A stretch of DNA of 11,620 bases from Candidatus Curtissbacteria bacterium RIFCSPHIGHO2_01_FULL_41_11. Lineage in GTDB: Bacteria > Patescibacteriota > Microgenomatia > Curtissbacterales > GWA2-41-24. Below are positions 5,443-11,620 of the stretch, piece after piece. Every line of letters begins with the position of its first letter. The first letter of the stretch is position 1. The notes under the pieces were generated by a model. The model was not told the origin of the DNA and did not search any database. It worked only from the letters and a program-made list of their open reading frames with translations. Where the stretch lies: contig MFAZ01000040.1 in assembly GCA_001776335.1 (NCBI GenBank), positions 1 to 11,620 of the forward strand, written 5' to 3'. The translations under genes and the position numbers were made by a program.

Positions 5443-7086
5443 ATGAGACGGTTTTTGTTTTTTCTTCTAGCTATTTTTATCTCACTCTTATTTTTTGCCA
5501 GCTCGGCTAATGCAGACGAGCTTGAAGACATTCAAAAGCAGATTAATGATCTGCAAAAGGCGCTTGATGATTCAAAGAAAGCAGTAACTCCGCTGGAGGG
5601 TCAGGTTAAATCGCTCGAGGAGCAATTGGCATCGATTAACGCCAGGCTTTTTGCGGTTCAGAAAGATTTGAAAAAGAGCGAGGAGGATTTGGCATATCAA
5701 AAAGAAACTCTTGCTCAGACCGTCAGAAGTTTTTACATCGGCAGTTTTGTAGACATTCCATTTTTGACATTGTTTGCTTCGGGTGATGCTACCCATACCT
5801 TAAGGCTTTTAACCTTGCAGGCTGAGACCAGTAGGCAGGACAGACAGATCATTTCCAATATTTCGGAAAAAATCGCCAAACTTGCAGACGATAAAAAAAG
5901 ACTAGCTTCGGCTCAGGCCCAAACCAGCAAACAATCACAGTTTTTAAAAGGCGAAATTGCTTCGGCGAAAGCATTTCAATCTGAACTTGAAGGTAAAATT
6001 TCAACACTTACTGCAAGGCAAGAAGAAATTTTGGCTGCCAAAAACCAGACATTTACAACTTCGGTAGGTGACGTCCCTCTTGCTGACGACCCTAATGCTT
6101 CGCCATCGTTTAACCCGGGATTTTCTCCGGCTTTTTCCGGATTTTCCTTTGGAGCATATACACATAGGAACGGAATGAGCCAATACGGTGCGAAGGGCAG
6201 GGCGGACGGCGGGCAGAAAGCCGAAGAGATACTTTCTCACTATTATTCCGGGTCTACTCTTAATAAGAATTTTTCTGTACCTTCTAATATCACGGTTGAA
6301 GGATATGGGAGTATGTCTTTTGAAGATACTTATATGAAGCGAATTTATGAGATGCCTAACTCTTTTCCGAAAGAAGCACTTAAGGCTCAGGCAGTTGCTG
6401 CCAGAACTTATGCAATTCGGTATACCGAGGGCGGTGCAAAGCCGATTTGTACGAGCCAATCGTGTCAGGTCTACCAAAATTCCGACAAAGGCGGTGCATG
6501 GGAGGAAGCAGTTGCCGAAACACGCGGATGGGTTCTGGAAGGTGGTTCCAATGCCCAATATTCATCGACAACCGGCGGATATTTAAATAATTCCGGTTGG
6601 GATACTAAATGCGGATCAAAAGATTGTTGGACACCAGAGGCATATGAAAAACTTGCCAGTTCACCATGGTTTTATAAGGGATGGTATACACAGAGTTATT
6701 CAAACGGTTCTGCAAAATGCGGGCGCAATAGCCCTTGGCTTAATCAGGAGGAGATGGCTGATATTTTGAATGCATGGTTGGTTCAGGGTAAAGACGGAGT
6801 CGAGGGTGGAAGGATTACTCCGGTTACCACCTCATGTTGGGGAGGGAGTCCATATTCAATTTCGGAACTTGCTGATTTAGCCAACAGCAAAGCCGGAGGA
6901 GCAGTGACATCTGTTTCGTCGGTTTCTGTTAGTTATAACAATGACGGGAAAACGGCCAATGTCTCTTTTTCGACAAATAGAGGGAGCGTATCAGTTTCCG
7001 GTTCGGATTTCAAAACCATTTTTAATTTGAGAGCACCGGGTTATATTTCTATCCGCAGTCCGCTATTTAATATCGAGCAGAAGTAA
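5443..7086 (+). CDS. Secreted coiled-coil protein with SpoIID-like putative lytic transglycosylase domain
   Basis: The 547-aa product has a signal peptide (residues 1-24, ending ANA). Long Gln/Lys/Glu-rich coiled coils follow (about 25-95 and 128-203), resembling the regulatory coiled coils of EnvC/PcsB-type cell-wall proteins. A linker at 205-230 leads to a SpoIID/LytB-type domain: NGMSQYGAKG (243-252) with ILSHYYSGS, YEMPNSFPKEALKAQAVAAR (302-321) and CTSQSCQVY (336-344). E303 in EMP corresponds to the catalytic Glu of SpoIID lytic transglycosylases. In SpoIID the GMSQYGA motif comes after the EMP motif; here it comes first. The His of the usual CxxTHCQVY is Ser. A C-terminal region (to 547) includes more Cys and a beta-rich tail. 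It probably cleaves or remodels peptidoglycan outside the membrane, and is divergent from the pilin operon. Confidence 0.88.
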   Translation: MRRFLFFLLAIFISLLFFASSANADELEDIQKQINDLQKALDDSKKAVTPLEGQVKSLEEQLASINARLFAVQKDLKKSEEDLAYQKETLAQTVRSFYIGSFVDIPFLTLFASGDATHTLRLLTLQAETSRQDRQIISNISEKIAKLADDKKRLASAQAQTSKQSQFLKGEIASAKAFQSELEGKISTLTARQEEILAAKNQTFTTSVGDVPLADDPNASPSFNPGFSPAFSGFSFGAYTHRNGMSQYGAKGRADGGQKAEEILSHYYSGSTLNKNFSVPSNITVEGYGSMSFEDTYMKRIYEMPNSFPKEALKAQAVAARTYAIRYTEGGAKPICTSQSCQVYQNSDKGGAWEEAVAETRGWVLEGGSNAQYSSTTGGYLNNSGWDTKCGSKDCWTPEAYEKLASSPWFYKGWYTQSYSNGSAKCGRNSPWLNQEEMADILNAWLVQGKDGVEGGRITPVTTSCWGGSPYSISELADLANSKAGGAVTSVSSVSVSYNNDGKTANVSFSTNRGSVSVSGSDFKTIFNLRAPGYISIRSPLFNIEQK

Positions 7087-7095
7087 CAGCACATT

Positions 7096-7127
7096 ATTGT
7101 TATATTGCTGTATTGTTATATTGTTGA
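7096..7127. repeat. 8-nt tandem array, four units of ATTGTTAT type
   Basis: Four consecutive octamers read ATTGTTAT, ATTGCTGT, ATTGTTAT, ATTGTTGA in the 55-bp gap between the SpoIID-like gene and the next gene. The period differs from the 7-nt arrays elsewhere in the window. Confidence 0.65.
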
Positions 7128-7141
7128 AAAACAGTTTAGTG

Positions 7142-8581
7142 ATGAAACAATTTAACCCGCTTCGCCCGCTTTTAGCGAGGTTCGACAGAGTCGACCCGCG
7201 AAGCGAGGCGAGCAATTTAACAATTAAGCTATTACTTTTCTTCTTCGGCTTTTTAATCTTTACCCGTTTTCAAATTGATCCTGATTTTGGATGGCATCTT
7301 GCCATTGGCGAGAAGTTTTTGAGAGATGGTCAAATTGTAACCGTGGATGAATACTCGTGGACAATGCCTGGCTATTTATGGGGTAATTCATACTTTTTAT
7401 ATCAAGTTCTGGTTGCATATTTATTTGCGCATTTTGGATTTTTCCTAACTGCAATTTTTTTTGGATTCTTGGCCGCTCTGGGAATAGTTTTATGCGTCTA
7501 TAAAAACCTTAATTTGGTCACGATCTTTTTTGTTGCTGTGGGTTCTGTGGTGGCTATCGCTACTCTTGGTATCCGTCCGCACACTATTTCTTTATTAATG
7601 TTTTCCCTACTGTTGGTTTTACTGGAAAAAGGTTTTTTTAAGTTTAGTTTATTCTGGTTTTTTTTCTTCGCTCTTTGGGCGAATTTCCACAGAGGATTTG
7701 TAATTGGAATTTTAGTGCTTGGTGTTTACATTTTTCTGGATTATATCAGGCTTAAATCTATTCAAAAACGGGTTCGGGTCCGGCCAAGGGTGGCCGTGGT
7801 GGTATTTGCCATACTTGGAACTTTTTTGACTCCTGCGCCTTTTTTAATATGGAAATCGGCAGTTTTTGATGATCTAACAAGTAGGACTAATTTGTTTTTT
7901 ATTGCCGAGTGGCAAAGCATAACTTTTTATTTTCCAATAAATCTTGTTTTTGCCCTCTCCGGACTAATTTTTATCTATATTTTATTTAGAAAATTTAAAG
8001 AGATCGAACCCCAGTGGTTTTTAACTGCAGCTTTCTTGTTTGCACTGGCTTTTGTGTCGGCTACTTTTGCTTTTTTCTGGGCGGCGATTTTTATTTTTTT
8101 GGTAACAAGACATTGGGATTTTACTTTTAAAATGACATCCGGAGCATTAGAGAAATTATTCATAGGTTTTGCATCAACTTGCGCAATTCTTATTATTTTT
8201 CTGGGAACAGTGGGGAATTTTCTGCAATCTTATAATTTGGGTGCGCGGCTGCTTTTTGATTCGTATCCCGTTCAAGCTATTAAATTTATGACTGAAAATA
8301 ATTTATATGCTGGACTTTTCAACGAATATGGGTGGGGTGGATTTATCGACTGGCAGATGCCGGAAGCTAAAGTTTTTATTGACGGGAGGATGGCCAGCTG
8401 GAGACGGCCCGGAGAGCTAGGGATTTTAAATGACTACATAAATATAAACATGGGCAGGTGTGAATCAATTGAAAAATATGAAGTTCGTACTGTCTTGGTA
8501 AAAGCTGATGCCAATGTCGCTTGTTTTTCGAATTTTCGAACAGTTTATGAGGATTCGATTGCAAAAGTGTTAATCGAGTAA
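7142..8581 (+). CDS. Polytopic membrane protein, GT-C glycosyltransferase-like
   Basis: From the ATG at 7142 the product has 479 aa with about ten hydrophobic helices. The first large extracytoplasmic loop carries DPDFGWHLAIGE (46-57) and DEYSWT, acidic motifs placed as in GT-C-fold glycosyltransferases that use lipid-linked sugars. A central WANFHRGFVIG and a C-terminal NEYGWGGFIDW (from 394) with KVFIDGR (410-416) are typical of a widespread, poorly characterised family of such membrane proteins. The specific substrate cannot be inferred. Residues 6-24 are encoded by an inserted GC-rich repeat, so the N-terminus may be a recent change. A TTG start at 7097 would extend it through the 8-nt array and is less likely. 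No Shine-Dalgarno is visible; co-transcription with the SpoIID-like gene 55 nt upstream is likely. Confidence 0.8.
   Translation: MKQFNPLRPLLARFDRVDPRSEASNLTIKLLLFFFGFLIFTRFQIDPDFGWHLAIGEKFLRDGQIVTVDEYSWTMPGYLWGNSYFLYQVLVAYLFAHFGFFLTAIFFGFLAALGIVLCVYKNLNLVTIFFVAVGSVVAIATLGIRPHTISLLMFSLLLVLLEKGFFKFSLFWFFFFALWANFHRGFVIGILVLGVYIFLDYIRLKSIQKRVRVRPRVAVVVFAILGTFLTPAPFLIWKSAVFDDLTSRTNLFFIAEWQSITFYFPINLVFALSGLIFIYILFRKFKEIEPQWFLTAAFLFALAFVSATFAFFWAAIFIFLVTRHWDFTFKMTSGALEKLFIGFASTCAILIIFLGTVGNFLQSYNLGARLLFDSYPVQAIKFMTENNLYAGLFNEYGWGGFIDWQMPEAKVFIDGRMASWRRPGELGILNDYININMGRCESIEKYEVRTVLVKADANVACFSNFRTVYEDSIAKVLIE
7148..7221. mobile_element. 56-bp GC-rich structured insertion flanked by 9-bp direct repeats
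   Basis: CAATTTAAC occurs at 7148-7156 and again at 7213-7221, bracketing a GC-rich 56-bp block in AT-rich surroundings. The block can fold as a compact three-way junction: an outer 8-bp stem (7158-7165 with 7198-7205), a 4-bp hairpin with TTT loop (7167-7177), and a hairpin with AGA loop (7179-7197, seven of eight pairs). It resembles a miniature inserted element with target duplication. It codes for no protein of its own but is read in frame as part of the membrane protein's N-terminus. The alternative is recombination between CAATTTAAC units of a former 9-nt repeat array. Confidence 0.55.
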
Positions 8582-8589
8582 TAACAATA

Positions 8590-8595
8590 TATAAT
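8590..8595 (+). promoter_or_regulatory. -10 box (TATAAT) directly before the PH-domain gene
   Basis: A perfect TATAAT ends 6 nt before the ATG at 8602, and no Shine-Dalgarno exists in the 20-bp gap. Transcription starting about 7 nt downstream of the box would begin at or next to the ATG, giving a leaderless mRNA. No convincing -35 is seen at normal spacing. Confidence 0.5.
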
Positions 8596-8601
8596 TAATC
8601 C

Positions 8602-9201
8602 ATGCCTCACACTAGCGGGTTAGTTAATAATAATCCATTTGCAATGTTTGCCCCTCATCCTGTGGGGGTGACCTTCGAAGGACAAGAGGCTGGAGAAGAA
8701 ATAATTCTTTTGCTTAGACAACACGTTATAACACTCGTTCCTGCATTTATTATTACTATTTTTTTTATGCTTATACCGTTTATAGTTTCTTCAATTTTGT
8801 TGGTAGTTGGGATAAATCTTTCCGATTTACTCACTTCTGCTCAGATATTTTTAATTACGGTTTTCTGGTATTTATTTGTTTTCGGTTATGCATTTTACAG
8901 GTTATTGTTTTGGTACTTTAATGTTTATCTTTTAACAAACGAAAGGATTGTTGATTTTGACTTCAGAGGAATTCTCCACAAAGAAATATCCTATGCAGGA
9001 CTTGGCCAAATAGAGGACGTATCTCCAAAAATGATCGGGTTTTTTGGAACTTTTTTTAACTTTGGAAATGTATTTATACAGACTGCGGGTGCTAAAAATG
9101 AGTTTGAATTTGAGAAAGTAGCAAAACCCGACGATGTAGCTCAGGAGATATCAGAACAGGTTAGAGCCGAGCAAGGAGAAGCGCCGGGGGTAGTAGCATA
9201 A
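8602..9201 (+). CDS. Membrane protein with YdbS-like bacterial PH domain
   Basis: The 199-aa product begins with a short cytoplasmic segment (residues 1-40, including NPFAMFAPHP). Two membrane helices follow (about 44-70 and 79-103). The cytoplasmic remainder (104-188) has the pattern of bacterial PH domains of the YdbS/DUF304 type: WYFNVYLLTNERIVDFDFRG, then ISYAGLGQIEDVSPKMIG and FGNVFIQTAG. These proteins are widespread, and most have no defined biochemical role; a membrane-linked scaffolding or stress function is often assumed. The start is supported by the promoter box 6 nt upstream and by the absence of an alternative Met before the first helix region. The next gene starts one base after its stop codon, so both are probably in one operon. 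Confidence 0.85.
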   Translation: MPHTSGLVNNNPFAMFAPHPVGVTFEGQEAGEEIILLLRQHVITLVPAFIITIFFMLIPFIVSSILLVVGINLSDLLTSAQIFLITVFWYLFVFGYAFYRLLFWYFNVYLLTNERIVDFDFRGILHKEISYAGLGQIEDVSPKMIGFFGTFFNFGNVFIQTAGAKNEFEFEKVAKPDDVAQEISEQVRAEQGEAPGVVA

Positions 9202-9202
9202 T

Positions 9203-9442
9203 ATGCCGTTTGAATCGTTTTTGGCTTTTGATTTTCTAAATATAAGCGCGATATTCGTTTTTAAGGCGTTTTTGCTTTTGTTTTTAATTTTTTATAGTGT
9301 TTTTGCTCTTATACTTTTTAGACAAGTTCAACTTATGGCAAAAGCGATACCAACTTTTATAAGCCCGTTTTTGAAGTTTGTTGCCATAATTCATGTAGGG
9401 GTTGCTGTTGCTCTTTTGTTTGTTATCATTCAGCTTTTTTAA
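9203..9442 (+). CDS. Small two-helix membrane protein, function unknown
   Basis: The 79-aa product has two hydrophobic helices (about residues 16-40 and 55-79) joined by a short polar link with FRQVQLMAKAIPT. No catalytic motif is visible. It resembles small conserved membrane proteins of CPR genomes (I recall a DUF5657-type family, not verified here). The ATG follows the upstream TAA by one base, and a GGGGGTAG run 12 nt upstream may act as ribosome-binding site, so it is part of the same transcript as the PH-domain gene. Its TAA is directly followed by the ATG of a 15-codon mini-ORF. The hydrophobic pattern and gene packing make it likely to be real despite its size. Confidence 0.75.
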   Translation: MPFESFLAFDFLNISAIFVFKAFLLLFLIFYSVFALILFRQVQLMAKAIPTFISPFLKFVAIIHVGVAVALLFVIIQLF

Positions 9443-9490
9443 ATGAAGGATTTTCTCATTCGATTAGAAAAGAAAACAGAGGTTAAATGA
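9443..9490 (+). pseudogene. 15-codon mini-ORF duplicating the start of the following gene
   Basis: An ATG directly after the preceding TAA opens a 15-codon frame (MKDFLIRLEKKTEVK) whose TGA overlaps the next gene's ATG by four bases. Its first ten codons match those of the next gene (MKDFLIQVEK): 24 of 30 bases and 8 of 10 residues. Three of the six base differences are synonymous third-position changes. It is most simply the remnant of a tandem paralogue that lost its body, or an old 5' duplication. It could also act as a short leader peptide coupling translation to the downstream gene. Expression is unproven. Confidence 0.55.
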
Positions 9491-11376
9491 AAGATTTTCT
9501 TATTCAGGTAGAAAAAATTTCGGGAGTGAGTGATCCTGACCGTGCCTGTGGAATCTTTACAAAAAGAGTCAGTGTTTCTGATGGTCGAGTCGGAACGGCT
9601 GTGGGTGCCATTTTAGTTAAAAGTGAGAACAAAGGGGATTTGGCAGCAAACGTCAAAGACGTTTTTGACTTACTGGTTAAAAAGATTGAGGGAGCAGAAT
9701 CGGAATTTTTGAATGTTTTGGAGTCTGCAAAAGGTGCTGCCGGCGAATATGCAAAGACCAGAGGCTTGGAATTAAGTTTTGTCTACACATTTTTCTTTGA
9801 GGAAGTTTGTTATATCGCAAAGGCGGGGGAAAACGTTAAACTTCTGGTTTTTGAACCGCCTAAATCGCTGGAAATTACTTTTGAGTCGGGATCCGGTCCG
9901 ATAGGCGAGGGCCAAATATATCTAATCGCTACTAAAAAGTTTCTTTCAATTTTTGATACTGAGGATTTGAAACAGGAAGCTGAGGTGGATTTCGGGGATA
10001 TTATAGACGGGATTGCAACAGAAATTGCGGGTGAGGAGGATCAGAGCGAGATAGGAGCAGCCTTTATCAATGTTAAGGGGCCAGGTAATGAAAAAGGGGA
10101 AGAAGATAAGAAGGTTGGTGGAGAGGAGATTGAGACAGTTGAGGAGCCGACAGAAGTCGGGGCAGAGGAGGTCGCTGTTGATACTTCTGAGAGAACGGCC
10201 GAGGTGGCGGAGGTTGAATCAGTCGAGCAGGTGAATGAAGCTGAGAGTACTGACTTACCAAGGCGGGCAAATGGGGGGGTTTTTGGTGCGGTTTTTAGGG
10301 AGTTTGCGAAATTGAGACATGGTGATATTGGAGCAGTCCTGAGGCTTAGACGAAACGTAGTTATTTTGGCGATACTCGCGTTTTTGATACTGGCTGGTTC
10401 TGTCGGCTATACCCTTAAGCAAAAAAGTGACCAGAGAAAAGAAATGACTCTTGCGGGCTATTTGAGCAGTGCGGCCTCTAAACTAAGCGAAGGAGAAGCC
10501 TTGATGGAACTTAACCGGAGCCGGGCAAGAGAAGTTTTGGTCGCTGCCGACCAAGAGATAAAAGCAGCGCTTGCCGTTGATGGGAAAAATCAAAAGGCCC
10601 AAGATTTATCTTCTGTTATTACATCAAGGTTAAAAGAAACCGAGGTGTCGAGCAATGTCAGCTTTAGTACGGTTTCCGAAGTTTCGGGTTCGCTTGCAGG
10701 TCTTTCGATATCCTCAAAAAATCTGGTAGGCATAGGTGACGGCAAAATTTTTGTTGTTGATATGCGCGGCGGAGAAGTCAGTGGAATAGAAGGGGTGAGC
10801 GGAGCAGAACGAGGCGCAGTTTTTGATAATAAGGCGTTTGTTGAGAGTAGCGAAAAAGTCGCAAGAGTGGATATTTCAAGCGAGGAGTCTGTTGATATTA
10901 TCGACGCGGGATCGGCAAATGACATCGGTGTTTTTTTGGGTAATGTTTATCTTCTTTACGGTGACAAAATCTCCAAGTATGTTCCGGTTGAAGGTGGTTA
11001 TTCGGGGCCGAGTGAATATTTGAACAGCCCAATTTCCTTTGGCGCAAAATCCCGATTTGCCATAGACGGTTCTGTGTGGGTTACTTCTGGAAAGCAGATA
11101 TTCAAGTTCATGCGAGGACAAAAAGAAGACTTTACGATTTCAGGACTTGTTGATGGGACAGGGGATTTTGGTTTAATTTATACTAATTCCAGCTTAGATA
11201 ATCTTTATGTTGTCGATACTACAAATTCTGCGCTTTTGGTTATTGGCAAAGACGGGATTTATAAAAAAGTTTATCAGGCGCCGGAGTTTGGCAGAGCCAC
11301 GGGATTCGTGATTAGCGATGCCGAGGACGAGATGTTTGTAGCTGTTGGGAACAAGATACTGAGGGCAAGCCTTTAA
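9487..11376 (+). CDS. Single-pass membrane protein: degenerate PP2C-like head, acidic linker, extracytoplasmic propeller-like part
   Basis: The 629-aa product has four visible parts. Residues 1-180 form an alpha/beta domain whose pattern (VGAILVKSENKGD; SFVYTFFFEEVCYIAKAGEN; GQIYLIATKKFLSIFD) recalls PP2C/SpoIIE-type phosphatases, but the metal-binding Asp motifs are not evident, so it is probably inactive or only a structural relative. Residues 181-256 are a Glu/Val-rich acidic linker. Residues 290-309 are the only strong membrane helix, with basic residues (RLRR) on the N-terminal side placing the head in the cytoplasm. Residues 318-385 are helical. Residues 395-629 contain repeated beta-rich units (KIFVVD, NVYLLYGDKISKY, SVWVTSGKQIFKF, NLYVVDTTNSALLVI, EMFVAVGNKILRA) typical of a beta-propeller. 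The function is unknown; a cross-membrane sensor or scaffold is a guess. A short-spaced AGAGG precedes the ATG. Confidence 0.82.
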   Translation: MKDFLIQVEKISGVSDPDRACGIFTKRVSVSDGRVGTAVGAILVKSENKGDLAANVKDVFDLLVKKIEGAESEFLNVLESAKGAAGEYAKTRGLELSFVYTFFFEEVCYIAKAGENVKLLVFEPPKSLEITFESGSGPIGEGQIYLIATKKFLSIFDTEDLKQEAEVDFGDIIDGIATEIAGEEDQSEIGAAFINVKGPGNEKGEEDKKVGGEEIETVEEPTEVGAEEVAVDTSERTAEVAEVESVEQVNEAESTDLPRRANGGVFGAVFREFAKLRHGDIGAVLRLRRNVVILAILAFLILAGSVGYTLKQKSDQRKEMTLAGYLSSAASKLSEGEALMELNRSRAREVLVAADQEIKAALAVDGKNQKAQDLSSVITSRLKETEVSSNVSFSTVSEVSGSLAGLSISSKNLVGIGDGKIFVVDMRGGEVSGIEGVSGAERGAVFDNKAFVESSEKVARVDISSEESVDIIDAGSANDIGVFLGNVYLLYGDKISKYVPVEGGYSGPSEYLNSPISFGAKSRFAIDGSVWVTSGKQIFKFMRGQKEDFTISGLVDGTGDFGLIYTNSSLDNLYVVDTTNSALLVIGKDGIYKKVYQAPEFGRATGFVISDAEDEMFVAVGNKILRASL

Positions 11377-11480
11377 AATTTCTAATTGATCTAATTTCTA
11401 ATTTCTAAACAATTTCTAAAATTTAAGAATTTCTAAATTATTTAGGTCAATTAGAGTAATTAGTAATTAGGTCAATTTTA
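11377..11480. repeat. AT-rich short-period repeat filling the gap before smpB
   Basis: Starting directly after the TAA of the upstream gene, AATTTCTAATT-type units alternate with spacers and end in TAATTAGGTCAATTTTA, whose final A is the first base of the smpB ATG. The right part (11436-11480) is nearly the same as 3864-3910. It leaves no room for a Shine-Dalgarno before smpB, and I see no hairpin terminator in it. Confidence 0.75.
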
Positions 11481-11620
11481 TGAGGATCTTCAACCGGCGC
11501 GCACGTCAAAAGTATTCTATTTTAGAGAAAGTTGAGGCGGGAGTGATGTTAAGCGGTGCCGAAATTAAGTCGATTAGGGCCGGTAGAGTTGATCTCTCGG
11601 AGGCTTTTGCCCGGATACGT
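11480..11620 (+). CDS. smpB: SsrA-binding protein SmpB, N-terminal 47 residues (runs off the window)
   Basis: The open frame of 47 codons reaches the window edge. It begins MRIFNRRARQKYSI and continues with VEAGVMLSGAEIKSIRAGRV and LSEAFARI. These match the conserved SmpB segments NRKARHDY, EAGIxLxGxEVKSLR and LxDSYARI in order and spacing. SmpB binds tmRNA (ssrA) and is required for trans-translation, which rescues ribosomes stalled on broken mRNA. The ATG is preceded in frame by TAG at 11468, so no longer N-terminus is possible. The product lacks the basic Lys-rich leader often found before NRKAR, so it starts almost at the conserved core. There is no Shine-Dalgarno, because the intergenic repeat runs up to the start codon. 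A tmRNA gene may lie beyond the window. Confidence 0.93.
   Translation, partial: MRIFNRRARQKYSILEKVEAGVMLSGAEIKSIRAGRVDLSEAFARIR

Noticed and set aside
6001..6558. 185-aa antisense ORF inside the SpoIID-like gene
   Set aside because: It lies entirely opposite strongly conserved SpoIID motifs, and its Cys/Arg-rich composition is typical of shadow translation.
7097..7141. Upstream TTG start extending the polytopic membrane protein by 15 residues
   Set aside because: The added residues are pure translation of the 8-nt repeat array, and an ATG exists at 7142.
7148..7221. tRNA or tmRNA fragment
   Set aside because: The GGTTCGAC string recalls a T-arm, but no acceptor stem, anticodon arm or CCA is present, and the stems form a different three-way junction.
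7148..7221. Complete insertion sequence
   Set aside because: No transposase gene or transposase fragment is present anywhere in the window, so at most a non-autonomous miniature element can be argued.
11377..11480. Rho-independent terminator before smpB
   Set aside because: The sequence is AT-rich repeat; no GC stem followed by a T run is present. The same holds for the gaps at 7087-7141 and 8582-8601.

Overview
The window looks like a chromosomal segment from a Candidate Phyla Radiation (Patescibacteria) bacterium, most likely Microgenomates-like. This rests on a run of small two-helix T4SS-pilin-like proteins, a coiled-coil/SpoIID-type cell-wall enzyme, several unassigned membrane proteins, very short gene spacing, and AT-rich short-period repeats filling intergenic gaps. 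TGA is used as a normal stop codon (for example at the ends of the genes at 2593, 3436 and 4624), which argues against the recoded Gracilibacteria/Absconditabacteria. The phylum call is inference from gene content; no rRNA is present.

Left half, minus strand (5373 down to 1): six tandem paralogous pilin-like genes (5373-4624, 4627-4217, 4216-3908, 3783-3436, 3364-2960, 2952-2593). They are followed by a large secreted Cys-containing protein (2570-717), a 295-bp structured spacer without a convincing gene, and the 5' part of an unrecognised cytoplasmic protein (421-1). The pilin genes overlap, abut or are closely spaced and probably form one operon read from a promoter in 5383-5412. The first pilin carries an N-terminal extension with three Cys-bracketed repeats.

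Right half, plus strand (5443 to the end): a secreted coiled-coil plus SpoIID-like putative lytic transglycosylase, a polytopic GT-C-like membrane protein, a two-helix PH-domain protein, a 79-aa membrane protein, a large single-pass protein with a degenerate PP2C-like head and a propeller-like extracytoplasmic part, and the start of smpB. The pilin operon and the SpoIID-like gene diverge from a 69-bp promoter region. This suggests, as inference, that a peptidoglycan-opening enzyme is co-located with appendage subunits, a role like that of VirB1 in classical type IV secretion.

Small-scale structure is unusual. Gaps and gene edges hold 7-, 8- and 9-nt-period arrays with different units (around 2416-2450, 2493-2544, 3784-3910, 7096-7127, 11377-11480). 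A 45-47-bp sequence is shared between 3864-3910 and 11436-11480. GC-rich inverted-repeat elements sit inside such arrays at 2500-2523 and 7157-7212, both near the 5' ends of genes, and a related shorter copy lies at 632-659. A 15-codon mini-ORF at 9443-9490 duplicates the first codons of the gene that follows. At least two genes (5443, 8602) have TATAAT a few bases before ATG and no Shine-Dalgarno, so their transcripts are probably leaderless or nearly so.
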